Source: a virus. From it: DNA of 21,880 nucleotides. Under the pieces are notes generated by a model that was given only the letters and a program-made list of their open reading frames with translations, searched no databases and was not told the DNA's origin. Made by a program: the position numbers and the translations under genes. How positions within the stretch are numbered: the stretch's first letter is position 1; each line of letters opens with the position of its first letter. The stretch lies in IMG/VR virus record IMGVR_UViG_3300012920_007062, positions 1-21,880 of that record; one strand, 5' to 3'. Below are positions 12,931 through 20,579 of this stretch, one piece after another.

Positions 12931-13251
12931 TTATTCATCTTTTTCGTTAGTATCTAGTTTTAGGAATATATCGTTTTCAAATTCTACACCATCTACTGTT
13001 ATAGTATATGGTTGATCATCATCAAGAAGTTTGATATCTGTATACAAACGGTGTATCGCTTCGTCTGTCCAATTATGCTTTACGTCTGTATATATTACAC
13101 TTTCAAACTTTTTCCATTCGTAGTAGTTGTGCAAATCCAATGGATCATTTGGATCATAACCTTCATCAATTATATCTTTTAATAATGATTTATCTTTTAT
13201 CCCGCTACTACGAAATGCACGTTCAACTCGTAAATCTATTATCTCCGACAT
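12931..13251 (-). CDS. Acidic hypothetical protein (106 aa)
   Basis: The ATG at 13249-13251 (MSEIIDLRVERAFRSSG) overlaps the TGA of the upstream gene as TGATG; a TTG one codon earlier is not needed. The protein is acidic with aromatic clusters (NYYEWKKFESVIYTDVKHNW) and ends in DTNEKDE. It could be a DNA mimic or inhibitor, given its charge and early-type position, but nothing specific is visible. No family is recognised. Confidence 0.7.
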   Translation of the reverse strand: MSEIIDLRVERAFRSSGIKDKSLLKDIIDEGYDPNDPLDLHNYYEWKKFESVIYTDVKHNWTDEAIHRLYTDIKLLDDDQPYTITVDGVEFENDIFLKLDTNEKDE

Positions 13252-13541
13252 CAATCACACTCCGGAAATTTATACTTTACTAACTGTTCAATTGGTTGAA
13301 AATGTCCGTTCATATGTTCTGCGACATATGCTTTGGGTTCTTCTGTTCCCCAACGAAATATAGCGAGTTTTGCCATATTGAATATTTCTCTTTTGTTACT
13401 GTTAAGTAGTGTATCCTTAGGATCATCGTCGCCAATTTCATCTAGATATCGCAATGCATATGTTGCAATATCTTCTACACTTAATGGGACTTCTACTTTA
13501 GCCAGTATACGCCTTCCGTTGCCAGTGTCTTTAGACCTCAT
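13251..13541 (-). CDS. Early-type hypothetical protein (96 aa)
   Basis: The preferred ATG is 13539-13541 (MRSKDTGNGRRILAKVEVPL), with AAAGG 7 nt before it and coupled by ATGA to a 15-codon leader ORF. A longer form starting at 13598 (115 residues) is open but has no ribosome binding site, and its extra N-terminus is basic and low in complexity. The core LSVEDIATYALRYLDEIGDD looks helical. It is the first long gene after a strong sigma70 promoter and its TGA overlaps the next ATG. Function is unknown. Confidence 0.68.
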   Translation of the reverse strand: MRSKDTGNGRRILAKVEVPLSVEDIATYALRYLDEIGDDDPKDTLLNSNKREIFNMAKLAIFRWGTEEPKAYVAEHMNGHFQPIEQLVKYKFPECD

Positions 13542-13585
13542 TTTTTTGCCTTTCTTTTGCCTATTTTTATTCTTCGATGTGCCAT
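13538..13585 (-). CDS. Possible 15-residue basic leader peptide
   Basis: An ATG at 13583-13585 with GGAG 7 nt upstream encodes MAHRRIKIGKRKAKK and stops at TGA inside the ATGA that starts the 96-residue gene. Its ribosome binding site is better than that of the longer alternative frame. Eight or more arginine and lysine residues in 15 codons would make its translation sensitive to charged tRNA supply. It could instead be a side product of the longer 115-residue frame. Confidence 0.4.
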   Translation of the reverse strand: MAHRRIKIGKRKAKK

Positions 13586-13600
13586 GACATCTCTCCATTA

Positions 13601-13622
13601 AATCTTACATGTAAGTAAGATT
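13601..13622. promoter_or_regulatory. Inverted repeat overlapping an early promoter start region
   Basis: AATCTTAC (13601-13608) is repeated inverted as GTAAGATT (13615-13622) around a 6-nt spacer, and a perfect 12-bp palindrome, CTTACATGTAAG, lies inside. The right arm overlaps the -10 box, and the rest covers the predicted start site. It may be a repressor operator or a 5' mRNA hairpin. Confidence 0.5.
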
Positions 13623-13648
13623 GTATGGCAAGATGACTCGAATGTCAA
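13620..13648 (-). promoter_or_regulatory. Strong sigma70-type promoter of the early block
   Basis: TTGACA (13643-13648) and TACAAT (13620-13625) are separated by 17 nt on the minus strand, directly ahead of the first small gene of the block. Confidence 0.78.
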
Positions 13649-13679
13649 GAAAAAAATTTACTTTTTTTTGCTGACTTAG

Positions 13680-13687
13680 TATTTATA
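13680..13687 (-). promoter_or_regulatory. TATAAATA motif at the end of the fibre-like gene
   Basis: An exact late consensus overlaps the TAA of the 837-residue gene and points toward the early-type block. It lies about 95-140 nt before the candidate starts there, so it may allow late transcription of that block. It could also be chance, since coding context supplies part of it. Confidence 0.4.
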
Positions 13688-16196
13688 CTTCTAAAAAGGT
13701 AATTCTAACATTCCATGCTACACTAGGTGCATTTGCATCACCTTTTACTTTGAATCTCAATCCACCGCCGTCTATTTCAGCAGTAAAATTCCACCCAGTG
13801 TAACTTACTGTCCAATTACTGTTTTGATCTGGACTTAGTTCGCCTGCACTTACATTTGTATTTGCTTGATATGTGTTACCATTATATTCAACTGAATCAT
13901 TTGTATTATATGCAGTCATCGGATCCCATAGATTTACAGTAGCATCAGCTGTGCTACGTTGGTAATCTGTTTTCATAATAGTATTGCCAACAATTGTAGG
14001 AGTACCTGTTTGATTATCAGCAACGCCTTCAATTTTAAAACTCTGCACTTGACCTGTGCTTGCACGACCGAGTGCAAAAGCAGTAAAAAACCATGTTTTA
14101 CCAGTAGCCGGTTGTGGATATGCTCCATTAACTTGAACAGCAGTTGCACTATTTCCACTGGTGCTAACCGATGTTTTTTGTACATTTTCATCACCACTTA
14201 TATCTATAGTATCTGCATTTTGTGTAAATGTAATACTATTATCCGTACTAGTAAGTGTTCTAAATTGAAAATTATTTACAGATCTTTGTTTGAATAATTC
14301 AGTACCTCCGCCAACGTTACTGCTTGTAATAGTATCACTAATTGTTAAATCATCTGTGTTTTGTGTTATGCTTATTCCACCTGATTGTACAAGTGACCTA
14401 AAATCTAATATAGAACCAGAGAGTTGTTTAAATACTCCACTACCTGTTCCAACATTATTAGCATTTGTTAAAGTTCCAGAGCCACCACCCGTGCCAATAT
14501 TACGCCAACTACTAGTATCACCAAAGTAACCTTCTATCTGGTGTGTATCAGTATTATAACGAATTTCACCTACTTCTGTATTAGGTCTTTGTGCAGTTGT
14601 GCCAGTTGGAATTTTGACTGCGGCTGTACCTGGAAGTCTTGGATTTTCTTCCAATTCAATCTGTATATCACCGCCACTACCGTCTCCATTTGTAACTTTT
14701 ATAGATCCTGTAGCACCTTGAATTTGTCTTGCTCTACTTGTGCCTCCATCTTTTACAACTAAACCATTTCCACTTTCAGTATTTAAATTGTTTAAGAAAT
14801 CAAAAAGTGTACTGGTTGCTTGTTGAAAATCTGCTATTGTACCTGTATTGAAAGCTGAAGTATCTTTTCGTGTAAAGATAGTTAGTATATCTGTTCTTAC
14901 AATAATATCATCAGTATTTGCTTGTAATGCCAACATACCAGCTTCACTGCTTACTAAAAATAAAGTTGCTCCTGAGTTATTAAAATTATTAATGACTGTG
15001 GTTCCACTAACACTTGAAGTATCACCTATATTTGAAGTGTTGTCTGTAATTAAACCTCCAGCTTTGTAGCCCGGACTATTTGGTGTTGTCGGAGTACTTC
15101 CTGCACTGGTTTGTTCTTCTTTTTGAGTAAATTCTGTTGTATAACCAATTATATTTCCGCAATAATCGTAAACAGGAGTTTGGTTATCAATGGAAGGTTG
15201 CGGATTGTCTAAAGCTCTTAGTAAATTGAGCATTTCTTCATCAAATAATAAATGGAAAATATTTGGATATTCTATAATATCACTAGGAAATGTTCTATTA
15301 CCATTTGCATCATATTCACTTCCCAAACTATATTGTACAGGATATGCTCCTAACCTATCATATAAACTTTTAAGTTGAGATGTAATTCTACTATTACCAC
15401 TTATAGGTCCAGAGCCTGGATTGTGTAAAACTCCTATTTCTGTGTTACAATTTGCGTCAGGTGTTGCAAATTGACTTCCTCCTGGTGAATATGAACCAAT
15501 AATATTATTTTCAAAATCTATTAAATTTGTAACTCTACTAGCAATACCTGATACATCACTTACAATTGCATCAATTTCACTTTGAATAAGAGAACCATTT
15601 GATATTTGACTAAAATTATTTGCAATATTTTTTAATATTCCTCCATTGAATACACTAGCATTAAAGCCGCCGCCTGAACTTATACATGCACAAACATTAC
15701 CTGGGTCCATGCTACCTATATCATTTGCAATTTGTTTACCTGCTCCTAAGAAACTACCCATTGCACGTTCTATTAGATTTGGTATAGCAATAGGATCTAC
15801 TGGAGCACTACAAAAGTTGATAAGATTTGCAACATTTTGTGCTTCTGCTAATACCATGTTTAGTCTTCCAAGCACATTATCTATTTTTGTATGATCCATA
15901 AATGCTTCTACACTGTCTAGCAATTGATTAAGTGCATCAGCAATCTCGCCTTGTATATTTGGAAGTTTAAGTAATTCTAGAATATTTGCATGCAAACATA
16001 GTTGCACATTTGGCATTTTTACACCATTACCACTCAATACTTGGCATAGTAATTCTCTGAGGGTAAAACTATACTGAGCACCTGTAACTACACGAAGTGC
16101 ATCTTCTCCAGCGGCACTAGTGCCACTTATATGATGTTTAGCATCTAAATAATCGCTAGCATTTTGTAAACCAGCGACAAAATCCTTGTAGCTCAT
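13683..16196 (-). CDS. Large virion protein, fibre or baseplate-like, with carbohydrate-binding-like C-terminus
   Basis: The 837-residue protein has a helical N-terminal half (about 1-330, SFTLRELLCQVLSGNGVKMP) and a glycine, serine, threonine and asparagine rich C-terminal half typical of fibres. KIPTGTTAQRPN...GEIRYNTDTHQIEGYFG (about 525-560) is a fibre-type shaft motif. Two related repeats follow at about 577-620 and 622-665 (NVGTGSGVFKQ and NVGGGTELFKQ, each ending in a TQN...D..TIS-like segment). Residues about 755-795 (WDPMTAYNTNDSVEYNGNTY) resemble short chitin-type carbohydrate-binding domains. The ATG overlaps the PAAR gene's TAA as TAATG, so it shares the late PAAR transcript. It probably helps in host recognition, by inference from its domains. 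Confidence 0.82.
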   Translation of the reverse strand: MSYKDFVAGLQNASDYLDAKHHISGTSAAGEDALRVVTGAQYSFTLRELLCQVLSGNGVKMPNVQLCLHANILELLKLPNIQGEIADALNQLLDSVEAFMDHTKIDNVLGRLNMVLAEAQNVANLINFCSAPVDPIAIPNLIERAMGSFLGAGKQIANDIGSMDPGNVCACISSGGGFNASVFNGGILKNIANNFSQISNGSLIQSEIDAIVSDVSGIASRVTNLIDFENNIIGSYSPGGSQFATPDANCNTEIGVLHNPGSGPISGNSRITSQLKSLYDRLGAYPVQYSLGSEYDANGNRTFPSDIIEYPNIFHLLFDEEMLNLLRALDNPQPSIDNQTPVYDYCGNIIGYTTEFTQKEEQTSAGSTPTTPNSPGYKAGGLITDNTSNIGDTSSVSGTTVINNFNNSGATLFLVSSEAGMLALQANTDDIIVRTDILTIFTRKDTSAFNTGTIADFQQATSTLFDFLNNLNTESGNGLVVKDGGTSRARQIQGATGSIKVTNGDGSGGDIQIELEENPRLPGTAAVKIPTGTTAQRPNTEVGEIRYNTDTHQIEGYFGDTSSWRNIGTGGGSGTLTNANNVGTGSGVFKQLSGSILDFRSLVQSGGISITQNTDDLTISDTITSSNVGGGTELFKQRSVNNFQFRTLTSTDNSITFTQNADTIDISGDENVQKTSVSTSGNSATAVQVNGAYPQPATGKTWFFTAFALGRASTGQVQSFKIEGVADNQTGTPTIVGNTIMKTDYQRSTADATVNLWDPMTAYNTNDSVEYNGNTYQANTNVSAGELSPDQNSNWTVSYTGWNFTAEIDGGGLRFKVKGDANAPSVAWNVRITFLEV

Positions 16197-16495
16197 TATC
16201 CGTTACCTGCTCTTACATTTCCACTAGCACTAGTGGCTTTGGGCTCACAATGAGGACCTCCTGGAATAGGACACAAACGATCCGGACTTGCTGAATCATT
16301 TAAAACAATTACGGGAATACTATTAGCTCTTACTTTGCCCACAGTAACAGAGGCTTTAAGATTTCCGCCTCCATGAGTATTAGGATCTCCATCTACACTA
16401 ATATTTCTATTATTCACCCTTACATTGCTCACTCTAGCAATAGTAGTTGCTCCGCATGACCTAGAATCAGATTGTCTATGTACGTATTGTGCCAT
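16196..16495 (-). CDS. PAAR-motif spike-tip protein
   Basis: The 99-residue protein has the PAAR layout: RQSDSRSCGATTIA, NISVDGDPNTHGGGNL (conserved THGGG), short beta hairpins (VRANSIPVIV), a Cys/His region (DRLCPIPGGPHC), and a final SGNVRAGNG repeat. PAAR proteins form the sharp metal-bearing tip of contractile tail spikes, as T4 gp5.4 does. It is expressed from a TATAAATA promoter 5 nt before the ATG with no Shine-Dalgarno sequence, and the following large virion protein is coupled to it. Confidence 0.88.
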   Translation of the reverse strand: MAQYVHRQSDSRSCGATTIARVSNVRVNNRNISVDGDPNTHGGGNLKASVTVGKVRANSIPVIVLNDSASPDRLCPIPGGPHCEPKATSASGNVRAGNG

Positions 16496-16500
16496 ACAAC

Positions 16501-16508
16501 TATTTATA
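16501..16508 (-). promoter_or_regulatory. Consensus late promoter with 5-nt gap to PAAR ATG
   Basis: The minus strand reads TATAAATA, then GTTGT, then ATG. The TAA of the Sm-like gene (16504-16506) is embedded in the motif. No ribosome binding site can fit, so a leaderless mRNA is predicted. Confidence 0.7.
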
Positions 16509-16821
16509 GCTGTAATGAACTAGCTGGTGCAATTCCTGTGGTGCTTTGTGTATAACTATCTGCTAAACTTTTGATAGTTCTAGCAGTTGCAACTATTTGA
16601 TTACCTTTTATGCTCACTGGCTCACTATTGTGTGCATCTATGCTCATTAGCCAGGCAATAAGCATTGCTTGTCCGTTTTGTGGATTAAGTGTAAGCACTG
16701 TAGGCTTTACTACTTTAAGTTCATCCATATTAAAACTTTCAAAACGTGCTACAATTTCTTCGCCAGTGCTTAATTTTACAGTGACAATATCACCTTTTTT
16801 AAAGTTTGAAACCACTAACAT
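16504..16821 (-). CDS. Sm-like (LSm-fold) small protein
   Basis: In the 105-residue protein, residues 7-45 (FKKGDIVTVKLSTGEEIVARF, then ESFNMDELKVVKPTVLTL) fit the strand order of an Sm-like barrel: GDxVxVxLxxGexixGxf. The C-terminal half is polar and Ser/Thr-rich. LSm proteins often bind RNA, but related phage proteins have no assigned role. AGGAG lies 6 nt before the ATG, inside the 3' end of the glutaredoxin gene (23-nt overlap). It is the last gene of the nrdA-nrdB-grx unit. Confidence 0.7.
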   Translation of the reverse strand: MLVVSNFKKGDIVTVKLSTGEEIVARFESFNMDELKVVKPTVLTLNPQNGQAMLIAWLMSIDAHNSEPVSIKGNQIVATARTIKSLADSYTQSTTGIAPASSLQL

Positions 16822-17071
16822 CGACTTCTCCTATGAGTTCTCTTACTGTGTTTGGATTCATACGAACTAGTGCTTGCCCTCCACCAGATACTAGAAGTTT
16901 GCCTTTGTGATAGATTTGAGGCATAGTTCTATGCCCCTCACTTATCAAAAACTCTCTAGCTTCAGGATTGGTATCCACTCGTATTTCTTCGTATTCGAAT
17001 CCGTTTGTTTCAAGGTATTGTTTAGCCATTGTGCAATAATGACACAATGGCTTACTGTATACCGTAATCAC
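16799..17071 (-). CDS. Glutaredoxin, probable electron donor for NrdAB
   Basis: The 90-residue thioredoxin-fold protein has a CHYC active site (C10, C13) after MITVYSKPL, a TMPQIY cis-proline loop, and a GG motif (LLVSGGGQAL), which are standard glutaredoxin features. It would reduce the C-terminal cysteines of NrdA. The start is GTG, overlapping the nrdB TGA as GTGA, with AAGG about 10 nt upstream. T4 has a similar protein, NrdC. Confidence 0.9.
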   Translation of the reverse strand: MITVYSKPLCHYCTMAKQYLETNGFEYEEIRVDTNPEAREFLISEGHRTMPQIYHKGKLLVSGGGQALVRMNPNTVRELIGEVDVSGFKL

Positions 17072-18195
17072 AATTTCATACCTTGGAATGTGCTACCGTT
17101 AACATCTTGTTTAGTGCCACCAATGACATAACTGCTGATCTCAGTTTCTTGTGGTGCTACTTGTACTTCTGCACCTGCAATCCACTTTTGTGTCCAAGGT
17201 AAAGGATTACTTACACCTTTATATGGGCTTTCTAATCCTACTGCCGTCATACGTTTATTAGCGGTCCATTCGACATATTCGCCTAATAATTTTGCATTTA
17301 ATCCAATCATACTGCCATCTTTGAACAAATAATCTGCCCATGCTTTCTCTTGATCCACAGCATCTACAAATAGTTGTACCATTTCATCTTTTGTTTCTTC
17401 TTGGATACGAGCAAAGTCAGGATCATCTTTGGGCATAAGTTTTAGTAGTGTTTGGGTACTGCCCAAATGCACATTCTCATCTCTGCAAATAAGTTTAATA
17501 ATTTTTGCATTGCCTTCCATCTTCTTAAGTTCAGCAAATGCCCAACTACATGCGAACGATACATAAAAGCGAACACCTTCAAGAATGTTCACACTCATCA
17601 TAGCTTTCCATATTAGCTTTTTAAGTTCATATAAATCAACTGTAACTTTCTTACCGTTAACTGTATGTGTACCTTCGCCTAGTAAATTATAGTACATGCC
17701 CATTTCAATAAGGTCATCATAGTGTTTGCTGATGTCAGTTGCACAATCCATAATGGGTGCAATGTCCATCATCTCGTCAAAAATAATGCTTGGGTTAGAA
17801 TATACATTTCTAATAATATGTGTGTAACTGCGACTGTGGATAGTTTCGTTGAATGTCCAAGTTGTTACCCAATTCTCTAGTTCAGGTAAACTTACAAGTG
17901 GATTAAAACTGTCAGCTGGGGCTCTACCTTGCACACTATCTAACAAAATTTGTCTTTTTAAGTTACTGGTAAAAATATGTTGTTCATGATCTGTAAGTTC
18001 TTTAAAATCCTTAGCATCACGCAATACATCTACTTCTTCAGGTCTCCAAAAGAAACCCAACTGTTTGTCAGTCAATTTGTCAAACTGACGATACTTTAAA
18101 GTATCATAACGTTGAATATCAACGCCTCCATTTGGATCCAAGAACATCAAACTTTCGAGGTGCTTGTTCCGTGCCTTTTCATTTAATACACTCAT
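17068..18195 (-). CDS. nrdB: Ribonucleotide reductase class Ia, beta subunit
   Basis: The 375-residue protein (E. coli NrdB has 376) keeps the diiron ligands D86, E117, H120, E206, E240 and H243, and the radical tyrosine Y124 within NETIHSRSYTHIIRN. It forms the radical used by NrdA. It lies 15 nt after nrdA and overlaps the glutaredoxin gene, giving a compact dNTP-synthesis unit. The intact ligands argue for an active enzyme. Confidence 0.95.
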   Translation of the reverse strand: MSVLNEKARNKHLESLMFLDPNGGVDIQRYDTLKYRQFDKLTDKQLGFFWRPEEVDVLRDAKDFKELTDHEQHIFTSNLKRQILLDSVQGRAPADSFNPLVSLPELENWVTTWTFNETIHSRSYTHIIRNVYSNPSIIFDEMMDIAPIMDCATDISKHYDDLIEMGMYYNLLGEGTHTVNGKKVTVDLYELKKLIWKAMMSVNILEGVRFYVSFACSWAFAELKKMEGNAKIIKLICRDENVHLGSTQTLLKLMPKDDPDFARIQEETKDEMVQLFVDAVDQEKAWADYLFKDGSMIGLNAKLLGEYVEWTANKRMTAVGLESPYKGVSNPLPWTQKWIAGAEVQVAPQETEISSYVIGGTKQDVNGSTFQGMKL

Positions 18196-18210
18196 CTTTC
18201 TTCTTTCTAT

Positions 18211-20517
18211 CTAAATTACACAGCTTTCGCAGTCTTCTTCTTCAATTAAATCATCTTCGGATACAGTTATATTAGTTGATTCTGTTAATTTGTCAATGTC
18301 TAATTCACCTTGTCCATCATAGGTGTTGAAATAATACAACTGTTTACCACCATATTTGTAGAAGATCATTAAATGTCTTAGCATTTCACTCATACTAATT
18401 TTTTCATCTTCATAAAATACTGGATTGTAACTAGTGTTTACACTAATGCCTTGGTCAATATACTTTTGTAATACTGCCATAATTTGTAAGTATCCTTCAG
18501 GTGATCTTTGATCCCATAGTAGTTCATACTTGTTTTTCAATTTGTGTATGCTTGGTACCACTTGTTTTAGGACACCATGCTTACTTTGCTTGACACTTAC
18601 AAGACTGCGAGGTGGTTCAATGCCGTTTGTAGCATTTGAGATTTGTGCTGATGTTTCAGCTGGCATTAGTGCCATTAATGTACTATTTCTAATTCCTGTA
18701 CGTTTTAGTTGCTCTCTAAGTTCTTTCCAAGGCATACGTTCTTTGTGTGGCACTAGTTCATCTACATCTTGTTTGTACGTTTGATTAGGTGTAAGACCTA
18801 CACTATACTTTGTTTGTTCATTCCACAAACATGCACCTTGCTCTTCAGCTAGGTCTGCACTTGCTTTGATCAAATAGTAACTCCATGCTTCTGCAAACTC
18901 ATCAATCATTTCTAAGTCTGGATTTGTGTATGACATATTGTTTTTTGCCATCCAAAATGCCAAGTTAATAATACCAACACCCAAAGGACGTCTACCTTCT
19001 GTTGCAGTCTTAGCCGCTTTGACAGGATAGTCTTGATACGTTAATAATGCATCAAGTCCTCTTACTGCTAGTTCACATGGCTTTGCAAACTCTTCTGGGC
19101 TTTTAATTTTACCCCAATTGATTGCACTTAATGTACACAATGCAATTTCACCTTCTTCGTCGTTGAAATCATTCAATGGCTTAGTAGGCAAATCAATTTC
19201 TGCACACAAGTTACTTTGCCTAATAGGAGCAACATCTTCTTTAAAACTACTGTGACTGTTAGCATTGTCTACATTTTGTAGATATATTCTTCCTGTATTT
19301 TTGCGTTCTTCCATAAATTGACTAAAAAGTTCTGTTGCACTAATTACTTTCTTACGTAGTCTTGTGTTGCGTTCTGCACGTTCATATAACTCTTTAAATT
19401 TTTCTTGGTCTGAGAAAAATGCTTCGTATAAACCAGGAACATCACTTGGTGAAAATAGTGTAATATCACCATTAACAATAAGTCTTTCATAGAACAATTT
19501 ATTAAATTGTACACCATAATCCATATGACGCACACGGTTATCATCTGTACCTTTATTATTCTTAAGTACAAGTAGGTCTTCTACTTCGTAGTGCCATATA
19601 GGATAGTATAGTGTTGCGGCTCCGTTTCGCACTCCTCCTTGACTGCAACTCCTTGTTGCACTTTGAAACATTTTGTAGAAAGGTACGACTCCTGTGTGGT
19701 AGGCGTCACCCTTACGAATGGGACTTCCGAGAGCCCTAATACTACCGGCACCGATACCGATTCCTGCTTTTGCTGAAACATACTTAACAATGCTACTAGT
19801 AGTAGCATTAATGCTATCCAAACTATCGTCAGTCTCAATAAGTACACAACTCGAGAATTGACGTTGCGGAGTTCTAACGCCAGCCATAACAGGAGTAGGT
19901 AAGCTAATATAAAAAAGTGAAATTGCGTCATAATAATCCTTTACCCATTGCAATCTTGTTTCTCTTGGGTATTCAGCAAACAATGTTGCTGAGATTAGCA
20001 TATACGCCATCTGTGGAGTTTCTTTGATAATATTTGTGACACGATTTTGTACAAGATACTTACCACGCCATTGCTCCATTGCCGCATATGTCATAGTTTC
20101 ATCTCTATCATGTTTAAGATGCGAATTTAATTCATTCCATTCTTCTTCAGTATATTTTTCTAGTAGACTTGGATCGTAAAATCCTTCATCTACATTTGTT
20201 TTAATTAGTTTTAAGATGTGCCACGGGTCGAATTGTCCATAAACCATTTTACGAAGGTGATATACAATAAGTCTTCCTGCAACCCATTGATAATTTGGTT
20301 GTTCTTCACTTATTAAATCTGCGGCACTTTTAATAAGTGTTTCTTGAATCTCGCTACTGGTAATACCACTATAAAATTGTAAACTGCTTTTAATCTCAAC
20401 TTCACTTGCACTTACTCCATTTATTCCGTCACATGCATAGAATACTACTTTATGTAATTTTTCTAAATCTAGTGTGTCTTTATTACCGTCTCGTTTGATT
20501 ACTTGAATTTCACTCAT
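18211..20517 (-). CDS. nrdA: Ribonucleotide reductase class Ia, alpha subunit
   Basis: The 768-residue protein starts with an ATP-cone (IQVIKRDGNKDTLDLEKLHK, about 4-92), the allosteric activity domain. The catalytic barrel has C224 in FSSCVLIETDDSLDS, N436, C438 and E440 in QSNLCAEIDLPTKP, and C461, matching the E. coli residues with an offset of one. The radical-transfer tyrosine pair is in QLYYFNTYDG, and the C-terminal redox pair is CESC. It makes dNDPs from NDPs. An extended -10 promoter lies upstream. The complete set of residues predicts a working enzyme. Confidence 0.96.
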   Translation of the reverse strand: MSEIQVIKRDGNKDTLDLEKLHKVVFYACDGINGVSASEVEIKSSLQFYSGITSSEIQETLIKSAADLISEEQPNYQWVAGRLIVYHLRKMVYGQFDPWHILKLIKTNVDEGFYDPSLLEKYTEEEWNELNSHLKHDRDETMTYAAMEQWRGKYLVQNRVTNIIKETPQMAYMLISATLFAEYPRETRLQWVKDYYDAISLFYISLPTPVMAGVRTPQRQFSSCVLIETDDSLDSINATTSSIVKYVSAKAGIGIGAGSIRALGSPIRKGDAYHTGVVPFYKMFQSATRSCSQGGVRNGAATLYYPIWHYEVEDLLVLKNNKGTDDNRVRHMDYGVQFNKLFYERLIVNGDITLFSPSDVPGLYEAFFSDQEKFKELYERAERNTRLRKKVISATELFSQFMEERKNTGRIYLQNVDNANSHSSFKEDVAPIRQSNLCAEIDLPTKPLNDFNDEEGEIALCTLSAINWGKIKSPEEFAKPCELAVRGLDALLTYQDYPVKAAKTATEGRRPLGVGIINLAFWMAKNNMSYTNPDLEMIDEFAEAWSYYLIKASADLAEEQGACLWNEQTKYSVGLTPNQTYKQDVDELVPHKERMPWKELREQLKRTGIRNSTLMALMPAETSAQISNATNGIEPPRSLVSVKQSKHGVLKQVVPSIHKLKNKYELLWDQRSPEGYLQIMAVLQKYIDQGISVNTSYNPVFYEDEKISMSEMLRHLMIFYKYGGKQLYYFNTYDGQGELDIDKLTESTNITVSEDDLIEEEDCESCVI

Positions 20518-20561
20518 TATTGTTTTTCCTTCTCATCCGTATATCATATACTTATTGTGCC

Positions 20562-20570
20562 ATTATACCA
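20562..20570 (-). promoter_or_regulatory. Extended -10 promoter upstream of nrdA
   Basis: The minus strand reads TGGTATAAT, an extended -10 element. No good -35 hexamer is present 17 nt upstream (TCAAAT), so activation by a phage factor or extended -10 recognition is likely. It lies about 45 nt before the ATG. Confidence 0.5.
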
Positions 20571-20579
20571 AGTTATGTA

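Noticed and set aside
19344-19931. Two minus-strand ORFs of 75 and 116 codons inside nrdA
   Set aside because: They are out-of-frame with nrdA, whose frame carries all the catalytic residues.
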